Under the pieces are notes generated by a model. It saw only the letters and a program-made list of their open reading frames with translations. It was not told the DNA's origin and did no database searches. From Gemmatimonadaceae bacterium (GTDB taxonomy: Bacteria; Gemmatimonadota; Gemmatimonadetes; Gemmatimonadales; Gemmatimonadaceae), in NCBI GenBank assembly GCA_025929535.1, contig JAICLZ010000043.1, forward strand, positions 1-37,440: 37,440 bases of DNA, in the 5' to 3' direction. Shown here piece by piece: positions 1 through 8,108 of this stretch. Made by a program: the position numbers and the translations under genes. How positions within the stretch are numbered: position 1 is the first letter of the stretch; every line of letters starts with the position of its first letter.

Positions 1-1277
1 ACGAATGGCAGGAGGAGGCTGACGGCGGTTGGGTCACCATCTCGAACGTGGGCGATTCCAGCACGCACATCGTGGGGCAGCCCAGGCTCGCTGGCGTGTC
101 GCCGCACTATCTCGAGCGCACGGGGCTCGCCGACTGGATGACCGCAGCCAATCCCGCCTCGCAGATCGCGTCCGTATCCGGAAAGGACCGCGGCGCCGTG
201 CTCCCCGCGGCGCACTCGAAGGGGCAGGTGTACTGGTTCGAGAGCTCCGTGGGACGGTTCGTGACGTCCACGTACTACCGCCCGGAGTATCCGGCGTGGG
301 TCGCGCAATTCAACGACCATGATGTACCGGGCTATCGCATCGATAGCGTGTGGACGCAAACCATGCCCCCGAGTCGCCGCGCGCTCACCGATCCCGACAC
401 GAGCGCCGCCGAGGGCGACGGCATCCACTCGTACTTTCCGCATCGCTTTTCCGACGAATCGCATCCGGGTGCGTTCTGGGACTGGTTCTCGAGCACGCCG
501 GCGCTCGACTCGCTCACGATACAGTTCGCCGAGCGCATGGTGCAGTCCATGCGACTCGGACTGGGAAGGGCGCCGGACTTTCTCAACGTCTCGCTGTCCG
601 CCACCGATCGTGTGGGGCACGCGTACAGCCCGCTCAGTCGCGAGCAGCTGGACAATCTGCTGCGGCTCGACCGCGAGCTCGGCGCCTTCTTTGCCTTTCT
701 GAATGAGCGAGTCGGAAAAGGACGCTGGGTAGTCGCGCTCACAGCGGATCACGGCGCGCCGGAGTCGCCCGAGGATCGAGCCGCGCGGGGCCTCCATGGA
801 CATCGCGCGACGCACGCCGAGCACGCGCTCATGGACTCGATGCGCGCCGAGGCGGATCGCCATCGCGACGATCCGGCGGCGCGCGCCCGCCTCATAGCCG
901 CGCTCGCGCAACTTCCGTTCGTCGCTCACGCGTGGACGTACGACTCGCTCATGACCACCGCGCCCGCGGATTCGTTCGCGCTATTGGCGAGGCGTTCGAT
1001 ATATCCGGGGCGCGCGGGCGGTGAGTTCGGGAGGGAAGGGATCGAGGTCCAGTTCGTGGACGGCTTTCTCGATCGCGAGCGCGGCATCGACCACGGCTCG
1101 CCCTACTGGCACGACCGCCACGTGCCGCTGATCTTCCTCGGCGATCACATTGCGGCTTCGTCCGACTCCATGCCGGTAGCCACGGTGGATCTCGCGCCCA
1201 CGTTCGCGCGCATGATCTCGGTGCCGTTCCCGAGTGATCTGGATGGCCACCCGCTCAGCAGCGTCCTTTCGCACTGA
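1..1277 (+). CDS. Alkaline phosphatase family protein, PafA/SPAP-like (5' partial)
   Basis: The frame is open to the first base of the window, so the N-terminus with its signal peptide and nucleophile Thr is missing. The visible part matches the PafA/SPAP branch of the alkaline phosphatase superfamily, which hydrolyses phosphate monoesters in the periplasm with two Zn ions. Counting from the in-frame GTG at 48, the family's Lys/Arg pair is in SGKDRGAV (K46, R48). Metal ligands are D187 and H191 (ATDRVGH), D234 and H235 (DHGAP) and H349 (DHGSPYWHDRHVP). The C-terminus ends normally near the last metal ligand. It converges on the ABC transporter operon with a 21-bp gap. A role in releasing phosphate from sugar phosphates or nucleotides outside the membrane would suit the neighbouring uptake genes, but that is inference. 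A phosphodiesterase of the same superfamily is the main alternative. Confidence 0.85.
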   Translation, partial: EWQEEADGGWVTISNVGDSSTHIVGQPRLAGVSPHYLERTGLADWMTAANPASQIASVSGKDRGAVLPAAHSKGQVYWFESSVGRFVTSTYYRPEYPAWVAQFNDHDVPGYRIDSVWTQTMPPSRRALTDPDTSAAEGDGIHSYFPHRFSDESHPGAFWDWFSSTPALDSLTIQFAERMVQSMRLGLGRAPDFLNVSLSATDRVGHAYSPLSREQLDNLLRLDRELGAFFAFLNERVGKGRWVVALTADHGAPESPEDRAARGLHGHRATHAEHALMDSMRAEADRHRDDPAARARLIAALAQLPFVAHAWTYDSLMTTAPADSFALLARRSIYPGRAGGEFGREGIEVQFVDGFLDRERGIDHGSPYWHDRHVPLIFLGDHIAASSDSMPVATVDLAPTFARMISVPFPSDLDGHPLSSVLSH

Positions 1278-1298
1278 CCCGACGCGCGCGCAGCGGTA

Positions 1299-2225
1299 TC
1301 ACTTCACCAGATCGATCTTCACCGGCTGTTCGCGTGGGACCGGCTCCCCGTGCAGCAGCTTGTTCGCGGTGATCATTGCGAGGCGTCCCATTTCGCGCGG
1401 ATTCTGCGCGACGGTCGCAGCCATTCGCCCCTCGCGGATCGCCTTGCGCGCATCGTCCTGCGCGTCGAAGCCCACGATCGCGATGTCGCGCGTGCGCCCC
1501 GCCGCGCGCACCGCCTCCACGGCACCGAGCGCCATGACGTCGTTGCACGCGAAGATCGCGCGCACGTCCGGATGCGACTGCAGAATGTTCTGCGTGACGT
1601 TGAACGCCTGATCGCGCTCCCAGTTCGCGGTCTGCGACGCCACGATGCTCAGCCCCGGATGCTTCGCCAGCGCCTCGCGGAATCCGCGTAGCCGCGCGTC
1701 GCCCGTCTCGTGCCCCGGAATCCCTTCGAGCACCGCGACGTGCCCCATTCCACCGAGCTTTTCCGCGACGAACTCTCCGGCGATACGTCCCCCATCGACG
1801 TTGTCGGAGCCGATGAACGTGGCCACCTGGCCACGCGCCTGCTGCAGCGCTGCGGAGTCGACGCGGGTGTCCACCACCACCACGGGAATCTTTGCCGCGT
1901 TCGCCTTCAGTATCGACGGAACGATCTCGCGCGAGCCGCTCGGCACCAGCACCAGCACCTTCACCTGGTCCTGAATCAGGTTCTCGACAATCTGCATCTG
2001 CTTCTCGACGTCGATCTCGCGCTCGGGCGCCTGTACCACGAGCGGAATCTTGAGGCTGTCCGCGGCTGCTCGCGCGCCCTTCTCCATCTCGATGAAGAAC
2101 GGATTGTTGAGCGTCTTGACCACGAGCGCCACGGTGGGCGAGCCGCTCGCGCTGCCTCTGTTGCACGCGGCAGCGGCCGACAGTGCGAGAAAGCTCGCTG
2201 CGATTCCTCTCCATTCACGTCTCAT
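1299..2225 (-). CDS. Ribose-type ABC transporter substrate-binding lipoprotein
   Basis: This 308-residue protein is a periplasmic binding protein of the RbsB type (Peripla_BP_4 fold). The N-terminus is a lipoprotein signal, with a short positive region, a hydrophobic stretch and a lipobox ending at C21 (SAAAAC), so the mature protein should be tethered in the periplasm. Typical family segments are visible: the N-terminal strand followed by LNNPFF, the hinge-region VVVVDTRVD, IGSDN, and the C-lobe CNDVMALGAVEA and VGFDAQDDA. Its start codon overlaps the permease stop by 4 bp (ATGA), so the two are translationally coupled; it is the last gene of the operon. The substrate is probably a pentose, another monosaccharide or a nucleoside, but the sequence does not decide which. 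Confidence 0.9.
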   Translation of the reverse strand: MRREWRGIAASFLALSAAAACNRGSASGSPTVALVVKTLNNPFFIEMEKGARAAADSLKIPLVVQAPEREIDVEKQMQIVENLIQDQVKVLVLVPSGSREIVPSILKANAAKIPVVVVDTRVDSAALQQARGQVATFIGSDNVDGGRIAGEFVAEKLGGMGHVAVLEGIPGHETGDARLRGFREALAKHPGLSIVASQTANWERDQAFNVTQNILQSHPDVRAIFACNDVMALGAVEAVRAAGRTRDIAIVGFDAQDDARKAIREGRMAATVAQNPREMGRLAMITANKLLHGEPVPREQPVKIDLVK

Positions 2226-3232
2226 GCGGCTGTCCCCCTGGGGAGTGGTGCGCGGCGCCGAAGCGCCATGTCGACGAGCACGGCGACGATGATGACGGCT
2301 CCGATCGCGATCTGCTGGACGTACGATGAGACGCCGAGCAGGTTGAGGCCGTTGCGCAGCACACTCATGATCAGTGCGCCGATGAGCGTTCCGATCACCG
2401 AGCCCGATCCGCCGAGCAGGCTCGCGCCTCCAATGACCACCGCCGCGATCGCGTCGAGCTCGTAGTTGATGCCCGCGATCGGCTGTGCGGAGTCCAGTCG
2501 CGCCGCGAGCAAGAGGGCGGTCACCGCGCTGAGCAGCCCCGCGATCGCGTAGACCACGATCTTGTACGCGCTCACGTTCACGCCGGACAGCGCCGTCGCC
2601 TCCTCGTTCCCGCCGATCGCGTACGTGTATCGTCCGAGCACGGTTCGCGTGAGTATGAAATGCGCGGCCGCATAGAGTGCCGCCATGAGTATCACGGGCG
2701 CGGGCACTCCGAGCAGATCGCCCGTGGCCATACTGCGAAAGGCGAGCGAGAAGCCGGAGATCGGGCGCCCGTCGGAGATTATGAGGGCGAGTCCTCGCGC
2801 GACGCTCATCATGCCGAGCGTCGCGATGAACGGTGGCAGTCGCCCGAACGCGATCAGCAATCCGTTGACCACGCCGCAGAGCAGCCCGGCGCAGAGCCCG
2901 ACGAGAATGGCAACCGCGAGCGGCGCGTGCGCCTGCACCGCGGAGCCGAAAGCGATTCCCGCGAGTGCGACGAGCGAGCCGACGGAGAGATCGATTCCAC
3001 CCGTGAGGATCACGAACGTCATGCCGACCGAGATGATCCCGATGATCGTGCTCTGCTCGACGACGTTCACCAGATTCGACGCGGTCGCGAAGTGCGGCGT
3101 TGCAATCCAGAGCGCGACGCAGAGTCCGAGAAGCCCCGCGAGGGTTCCCAGCTCGCGTCCGTGATTCAGAAGTCGCGGCCAGAAGCCGGGAGCTGCGGCG
3201 CGCATGGGCGCCTGCACGTCCGTGACGCTCAT
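2222..3232 (-). CDS. Ribose-type ABC transporter permease
   Basis: This 336-residue polytopic inner-membrane protein belongs to the BPD_transp_2 family (RbsC-like). It has a run of hydrophobic helices and the family segments SVGMTFVILTGGIDLSVGS, FIATLGMMSVARGLAL and the EAA-like loop IGGASLLGGSGSVIGT near the C-terminus. It would form a homodimer that carries the substrate handed over by the downstream binding lipoprotein, driven by the upstream ATPase. It starts 3 bp after the ATPase stop and overlaps the binding-protein start by 4 bp, so the three genes form one tight operon. Length is normal for the family. Confidence 0.92.
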   Translation of the reverse strand: MSVTDVQAPMRAAAPGFWPRLLNHGRELGTLAGLLGLCVALWIATPHFATASNLVNVVEQSTIIGIISVGMTFVILTGGIDLSVGSLVALAGIAFGSAVQAHAPLAVAILVGLCAGLLCGVVNGLLIAFGRLPPFIATLGMMSVARGLALIISDGRPISGFSLAFRSMATGDLLGVPAPVILMAALYAAAHFILTRTVLGRYTYAIGGNEEATALSGVNVSAYKIVVYAIAGLLSAVTALLLAARLDSAQPIAGINYELDAIAAVVIGGASLLGGSGSVIGTLIGALIMSVLRNGLNLLGVSSYVQQIAIGAVIIVAVLVDMALRRRAPLPRGTAA

Positions 3233-3235
3233 TCG

Positions 3236-4702
3236 CTACGCTCCCACCGCGCAGGCGAGGATGCGCTCCTGCGTCGCGTCCGCGCGCGCGAACTCGCCCG
3301 CGATCCGTCCGCGGCGCACGACGAGCACGCGATCAGCGAGACCGACGATCTCCGGGAGCTCCGACGAGATGAGCAGAATCCCGACGCCCTTCGCGGCGAG
3401 CGCGCCGAGGAGGGCATAGATCTCCTGCTTCGCGCCGACATCGATGCCGCGCGTGGGCTCATCGAGAATCAGCACGTCGGCGTTGCATGCGATCCACTTG
3501 GCGAGCACGATCTTCTGCTGGTTGCCGCCGCTCAGGTTGATCGCCAACTGCTCCGCGGAGGGAGTGTGGATGCGCAGGTCGCGCACGAGCCGGTCCGTTA
3601 TCGAATGCTCGGCCCGTCGCTTCACGATGCCGAGTCGGTTGAGCATCGGAAGCACCGGGAGCGCGATATTGTCACGCACCGAGCGCCCGAGCACCAGCCC
3701 CTGAACCTTTCGATCCTCCGTCACGAAGCCGATGCGCGCCCTAATCGCGTCGCGCGGGGATCGGATGCGCCGCCGCGTGCCGCGCACGTACAGCTCGCCC
3801 GCATCGGCTCGATCGAGGCCGAAGATCGCTCGCGCGATCTCGGTGCGTCCTGCGCCCAGAAGGCCGGCGATCCCGACGATCTCGCCTGCGTGCACCGTGA
3901 GCGAGATGTCGTGCAGCACGCCGCGCCGGCTCAACCCGTGGACGCGCAGCAGCTCGGTGCCGATCGGCACCATCGATTTCGGCACCTGCTCGTCCACCTC
4001 GCGGTCGGCCATGAGGCGCACGAGCTCGCGGCGATCGGCGCTTCGCGCCTCGCGCGTGGCGATGTGCCGGCCATCGCGCAGCACGGTCACGCGATCGCCG
4101 ATCTCGAAGATCTCGTCCATCCGGTGCGAGATGTAGACGATCGCGACGCCCCGTGCGGTAAGCCGGCGAATGACGCTGAACAGCGCTCGCGTTTCGCGCT
4201 CGGTGAGCGCAGAGGTGGGCTCATCCATCACGAGAATGCGCGCGTCGAGCGAGAGCGCCTTCGCGATCTCCACGAGCTGCTGCTCGGCGATGCTGAGCTG
4301 TCCCACCGGTGTGGCGATGTCGAAGGTCGCGCCCAGCGAATCGAGGAGAACGCGGGCGCGGGAGCGCATGAGCGCGCGGCTCACGATGCCGGGTCCGCGG
4401 GTGGGCTCGCGGCCGAGAAAGATGTTCTCGGCAGCCGCGAGCTGGGGCACGAGGGTGAGCTCCTGGTAGATGATCGCGATGCCGGCCTCGCGCGCCTCGC
4501 GAGGGGAGGAGATGTCGATCTCGCGCTGGTCCACGCTGATGGTCCCGGCGTCGCGGCGGTGGGCGCCACTGAGAATTTTCATGAGGGTGGACTTGCCTGC
4601 GCCGTTCTCGCCGAGTAGAACGTGAACTTCACCGTGGTCGACGTCGAAATCGACGCCGTCGAGGGCGATGACGCCGGGGAAGGCTTTGCGGATGCCGTGC
4701 AT
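3236..4702 (-). CDS. Ribose-type ABC transporter ATPase (two nucleotide-binding domains)
   Basis: This 488-residue RbsA/MglA-type ATPase has two fused ABC domains. The first has Walker A GENGAGKST (31-39), signature LSIAEQQ and Walker B ILVMDEPTSAL. The second has the degenerate Walker A GLLGAGRTE usual for this family, signature LSGGNQQ and Walker B VLILDEPTRGID. It is the first gene of the minus-strand operon and is preceded by a predicted promoter and a LacI-type operator. The start is uncertain. ATG at 4702 begins at HGIRKAFPGV, but the family's first beta-strand seems to be encoded just upstream (PALRM), and the frame stays open with no ATG, GTG or clear ribosome-binding site. A CTG start, or an indel in the C-rich tracts upstream, could explain this. 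Confidence 0.92.
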   Translation of the reverse strand: MHGIRKAFPGVIALDGVDFDVDHGEVHVLLGENGAGKSTLMKILSGAHRRDAGTISVDQREIDISSPREAREAGIAIIYQELTLVPQLAAAENIFLGREPTRGPGIVSRALMRSRARVLLDSLGATFDIATPVGQLSIAEQQLVEIAKALSLDARILVMDEPTSALTERETRALFSVIRRLTARGVAIVYISHRMDEIFEIGDRVTVLRDGRHIATREARSADRRELVRLMADREVDEQVPKSMVPIGTELLRVHGLSRRGVLHDISLTVHAGEIVGIAGLLGAGRTEIARAIFGLDRADAGELYVRGTRRRIRSPRDAIRARIGFVTEDRKVQGLVLGRSVRDNIALPVLPMLNRLGIVKRRAEHSITDRLVRDLRIHTPSAEQLAINLSGGNQQKIVLAKWIACNADVLILDEPTRGIDVGAKQEIYALLGALAAKGVGILLISSELPEIVGLADRVLVVRRGRIAGEFARADATQERILACAVGA

Positions 4703-4776
4703 GCGCAGGGCGGGGGGCCGTGCGGGGGGGTCGCTAGGAGAAGTGGACAGGAGGGCACCCGTGCGAACGTGGGCTA

Positions 4777-4790
4777 TTGGAACGTTCCAG
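4777..4790. promoter_or_regulatory. LacI-family-type operator 1 (transporter side)
   Basis: The sequence is TTGGAACGTTCCAG, whose core TGGAACGTTCCA (4778-4789) is a perfect 12-bp palindrome with the central CG typical of LacI/GalR-family operators. It lies just downstream of the predicted minus-strand promoter, at about +5 to +17, where a bound repressor would block the transporter operon. It shares TTGGAACGT with three other sites in the window. Assigning it to the LacI family is inference from the motif; no regulator gene is present here. Confidence 0.75.
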
Positions 4791-4800
4791 ACCGGTGAGG

Positions 4801-4829
4801 AAGATCGTCGCTGCGCGTGGGGCTGTCAA
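4801..4829 (-). promoter_or_regulatory. Predicted sigma70-like promoter of the ABC transporter operon
   Basis: On the minus strand there is a perfect -35 hexamer TTGACA (4829-4824), a 17-bp spacer and a weak -10 GATCTT (4806-4801). Transcription would start near 4794, immediately before operator 1. The -10 match is poor (3 of 6), so the exact start is tentative. Confidence 0.5.
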
Positions 4830-4920
4830 TGCGCCGCGCACGCGGCGGGCACGGTACGGGGGGCAGGGATGGGAAAGTGCCGCCACCCGGACGGTTCGAG
4901 GGCATTGAGAAAGTTGCATC

Positions 4921-4948
4921 TTGACGTTTTCGGAACGGCCCCTATGTT
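4921..4948 (+). promoter_or_regulatory. Predicted sigma70-like promoter of the TonB-dependent receptor
   Basis: A -35 TTGACG (4921-4926) and a -10 TATGTT (4943-4948) are separated by 16 bp. The start point would fall near 4955-4957, right at operator 2. The leader to the receptor start codon would be about 140 nt. This is a prediction from sequence only. Confidence 0.5.
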
Positions 4949-4956
4949 CGGCAATA

Positions 4957-4970
4957 TTGGAACGTGCCAA
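4957..4970. promoter_or_regulatory. LacI-family-type operator 2 (receptor side, at +1)
   Basis: TTGGAACGTGCCAA is an almost perfect palindrome with one mismatched pair. It overlaps the predicted transcription start of the receptor gene, a classic repressor position. The extended 17-mer with one flanking A and a trailing AC (4956-4972) is identical to 9479-9495. Confidence 0.75.
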
Positions 4971-4991
4971 ACGGATCGGGTCGTCCGGCAT

Positions 4992-5005
4992 TTGGAACGT
5001 GACAA
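4992..5005. promoter_or_regulatory. LacI-family-type operator 3 (receptor leader)
   Basis: TTGGAACGTGACAA is a diverged copy with the invariant left part TTGGAACGT. Its centre is 35 bp downstream of operator 2, inside the receptor leader, so it could act as a second roadblock or help cooperative binding. Confidence 0.65.
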
Positions 5006-5093
5006 GCTCCCCGCTTCCCTCGAGCCGCTGTGCTCCCGACGCTGTCCGGCGCCCCGGAGTGGTGGTCCAGGCCATTTTCTGATCGGAGTCATC

Positions 5094-7964
5094 ATGCTGA
5101 CTTCTCGTCCCCACCGCCGGCCTTTCCTCTCCCTCACCCTCCCGCTCGCACTCTGCTCCGCCCTGGCGTTCGCCCCCGCCAGCGCTCAGAGCGCCGGCGC
5201 CCTTCGCGGCACCGTCGCCGACTCCTCCGGCCACCCCCTCGCCGGCGCCTCCGTCCACATCGGCGGCACCACCCTCGGCACCATCGCCGACTCGAGCGGC
5301 CGATATCACGTCACCCGAATCCCTGCCGGCTCGCACATCGTCCGCGTGCAGCTCATGGGCTTCGCCGCCGAATCGGCCGCCGTGCAGATCGTGGACGGCG
5401 GAAGCGTCGAGCACGATTTTCGCCTTCACCCCTCCGTCGCCATCCTCGGCAGCCTCGTCGTCAACGCGCAGCGCATGGGCGAGTCGCAGGCCGCCGCCGT
5501 CGCCCAGCGCCAACAGGCGCCCAACGTCGTGGCCGTGCTCGCGGGCGACGTCATTCGCGCGCTGCCCAACGCCAACGCCGCCGAGGCCGCGGGGCACATG
5601 CCCGGCGTCACCACCGAGCGCGATGAAGGGGAAGGGAAGTCGATCGAGGTGCGCGGCACCGAGCCGCGCCTGAGCAACGTCACCATCGATGGCGCACACG
5701 TGCCGGGGACCCTCAAGGGGAGCCGCGTTCCCAAGCTCGATGATATTCCCTCCGACATTCTGGGCGCCATCGAGGTGAGCAAGACGCTCACCGCCGACAT
5801 GGACGCCGACGCGATCGGCGGCTCCGTGAATCTCGTCACCAAGACGCCCGAAGGTGACCCCCAAGGATACATCTCGGGCCAGTACGGCGCAGTCACGCTG
5901 CTCTCCAGAAGCCAGTACCAGGGCGGCTTCGCCTACGGCGGCCGCTTCGGGAAGGATGGCAAGCTCGGGATGCTGATCGGCGGATCCGTCGATCGGAACG
6001 GACGCGTGATCAACGACATGGAGCCGGGATGGGCAACCGACGATGCCGGAAACGCCATCCCGATCGAGTGGAACCAGCGCGACTACGTCTATAGGCGCAC
6101 GCGCTACGGGCTCGGTGGCGACGTCGATTACCGGTTCTCCAACGGCTCGAACATCGCGATCAAGGGCCTGTTCAGCCGCCTCGAGAACTTCGGCACCACC
6201 TACTACTCGGACATCGTCACGGGTGCCACGCCGTCCACCTTCAACGGCAACGGCGATTCCGCCTCCGCAGGCGGCCGCGGATACGCCACCGGCGTCGAGG
6301 TCTCGCAGATCGCCGGCAATCACAAGCCGCTCGATCAGCTCTACGGCGGCACCATGAGTGGCCGCACGCAGCTCGGTCCCTTCGCGGCCAAGCTCATTGT
6401 CAACGCCGCGCGCACCACGGAGAACATCCACGATCACCGCTTCAGCCCCTTCGTGTACGACGGGCCTGGCGGACAGGGGCTGACGGTCGCGTACAATGCC
6501 TCCGATACCAAGACACCCACGTACAGCTGGGCGAATTCCGCGATGCAGTCGGGGGTGGATTCGCCCGGCAACTACAGCCTCACGGACTATCACACCGACG
6601 ACCTGATCACCACCGGGCTCGATTTCGGCACCGGTGTCGACCTGAGCGCTCCGTGGCGCACGAGCGAGAATTCGTCGTGGACGAACGAGGTCCGCTTCGG
6701 CGGCAAGTTTCGCCTCGAGAACAAGGACTACACGCGCATGAGCGCGCAGTGGCATTCCGACAATCCGATCGGGCTCATGTCGGCGCTCGGATCATTCTCG
6801 GATCCACACTACTACTCGCACATCTCACCGGGCTTCGCGATCGGCCCGATGCCGAACGAGCCGCTCACGCGCAGCCTCGAGGCTGCGGACGGGTTTACGA
6901 ACGTCACTGACACGCTCGCGAACATCCTCGGCAGTCTGTCCGGCAGGGAGGACGTGTACGCGGCGTACGTGAGCAACACCGCCACGCTCGGCCGCTTCGA
7001 GCTCTACCTCGGTCTTCGGATGGAGCACACGGTGGCCACGTACATCGGCCACTCGGTCTCGCAGGACACCACTGGCGCGGTCACCGCGATCAACACCGTG
7101 CCGGGATCGCAGAAGTACACCGATCTCTTTCCGAGCGCACAGCTCAAGTTCACGACCTCGCCCGAAACCGACATCCGCTTCGCCTTTACACGCGGTCTGG
7201 CGCGCCCCGATTACTCGCAGCTCGCTCCGTCGCTTCAGGGAACGCAGGGCGGAAACATCACGAATCCGGAGAACCTCACCACGGGCAATCCGGCGCTCAA
7301 GGCCCAGCACGCGTGGAATTACGATCTGCTGGCGGAGCACTTCTTTCCGTCCGTCGGCGTGCTGTCGGGTGGCGTGTTCTACAAGAGTCTGAGCGATTTC
7401 ATCTTCAACAAGACCTTCGTCTACAACGGCCCGATCACCGAGTTCGATGGACAGCACGGCACGCGTCCCGAGAATGGAGGATCGGGACACCTGTTCGGGA
7501 TCGAAGCCGAGTGGAACCAGCGCTTCGTGTTCCTCCCCGGGTGGTGGGCGGGCTTCGGCATCGATGCGAATTACACGTACACGCAATCGCGCGTGCTCGT
7601 GGACCCCACCACGAATCGATTCAACAAGCTCCAGCGCCAGGCGCCGAACCTCGCCAACGTCGCCCTCACGTACAACAACGGGCGCGTCTCCTCGCGCCTC
7701 GGCTGGTCGTACCAGGGCGCGAACATCTTCGACTACGGCGACGGCACGCCCACGCCGAACGGCGACGTGTACATGTACGCGCACTCGCAGTTCGACGGCT
7801 CGATCATGTTCAACCTCACCCAGCGCCTGCAGCTCCAGCTCCAGGCGCTCAACATCAACAACGCGGTCTTCGGCTTCTTCGCCGGTACGCCGCAGCACGA
7901 CTACTCGCTTCAGCGCGAGTACTACGGCCAGACGATCTACTTCGGCACCAAGTACGACTTCTAG
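5094..7964 (+). CDS. TonB-dependent outer-membrane receptor with carboxypeptidase-like N-terminal domain
   Basis: This 956-residue receptor would take up a substrate across the outer membrane using TonB energy. I chose the ATG at 5094 because GGAG precedes it by 5 bp and a signal peptide ending PASAQ follows. Next come a carboxypeptidase-regulatory-like beta-sandwich (GTVADSSGHPLAGASV), a plug domain (LPNANAAEAAGHMPGVTTER, then VRGTEPRLSNVTIDG) and a 22-strand-type barrel ending in Phe (YFGTKYDF), the usual BAM signal. The barrel segment FTRGLARPDYSQLAP is typical of the Caulobacter/Xanthomonas receptor class often found in sugar-scavenging loci. Two LacI-type operators in its promoter region, the divergent sugar ABC transporter and the downstream kinase point to a carbohydrate or nucleoside substrate. 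Confidence 0.93.
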   Translation: MLTSRPHRRPFLSLTLPLALCSALAFAPASAQSAGALRGTVADSSGHPLAGASVHIGGTTLGTIADSSGRYHVTRIPAGSHIVRVQLMGFAAESAAVQIVDGGSVEHDFRLHPSVAILGSLVVNAQRMGESQAAAVAQRQQAPNVVAVLAGDVIRALPNANAAEAAGHMPGVTTERDEGEGKSIEVRGTEPRLSNVTIDGAHVPGTLKGSRVPKLDDIPSDILGAIEVSKTLTADMDADAIGGSVNLVTKTPEGDPQGYISGQYGAVTLLSRSQYQGGFAYGGRFGKDGKLGMLIGGSVDRNGRVINDMEPGWATDDAGNAIPIEWNQRDYVYRRTRYGLGGDVDYRFSNGSNIAIKGLFSRLENFGTTYYSDIVTGATPSTFNGNGDSASAGGRGYATGVEVSQIAGNHKPLDQLYGGTMSGRTQLGPFAAKLIVNAARTTENIHDHRFSPFVYDGPGGQGLTVAYNASDTKTPTYSWANSAMQSGVDSPGNYSLTDYHTDDLITTGLDFGTGVDLSAPWRTSENSSWTNEVRFGGKFRLENKDYTRMSAQWHSDNPIGLMSALGSFSDPHYYSHISPGFAIGPMPNEPLTRSLEAADGFTNVTDTLANILGSLSGREDVYAAYVSNTATLGRFELYLGLRMEHTVATYIGHSVSQDTTGAVTAINTVPGSQKYTDLFPSAQLKFTTSPETDIRFAFTRGLARPDYSQLAPSLQGTQGGNITNPENLTTGNPALKAQHAWNYDLLAEHFFPSVGVLSGGVFYKSLSDFIFNKTFVYNGPITEFDGQHGTRPENGGSGHLFGIEAEWNQRFVFLPGWWAGFGIDANYTYTQSRVLVDPTTNRFNKLQRQAPNLANVALTYNNGRVSSRLGWSYQGANIFDYGDGTPTPNGDVYMYAHSQFDGSIMFNLTQRLQLQLQALNINNAVFGFFAGTPQHDYSLQREYYGQTIYFGTKYDF

Positions 7965-8108
7965 CGAATGGCGCGACTCTCGAACGGGATTGCGAGGTGA
8001 GCGGTCAGGAATAGGGCGTCAGTCATCCAGCGGGAGTGATTGGAGGTTACCTTTTTCGGGATCTCCGGTCACTCCTCCTCGTCCACTCGCCGACTCGCGC
8101 TGACACAC

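Larger units (their letters stand above)
4703..5093. other. Divergent regulatory region with two promoters and three LacI-type operators
   Basis: These 391 bp separate the transporter operon from the TonB-dependent receptor. They hold one predicted promoter in each direction and three copies of a 14-bp operator, listed separately. The part nearest the receptor is the 5' leader, ending in a GGAG ribosome-binding site at 5085-5088. I found no convincing gene here; reading frames across it lack ribosome-binding sites and family resemblance. Confidence 0.75.

Noticed and set aside
2660..4618. Long plus-strand frame of 652 codons opposite the transporter genes
   Set aside because: It is Arg/Asp/His/Glu-rich antisense sequence of the ABC permease and ATPase, with no family resemblance. 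The minus-strand proteins have full motifs.
4734..6755. Long minus-strand frame of 673 codons opposite the TonB receptor
   Set aside because: It is antisense to a receptor with signal peptide, plug and barrel. Composition is Val/Ala/Gly/Arg-rich as expected for a GC-rich shadow frame.
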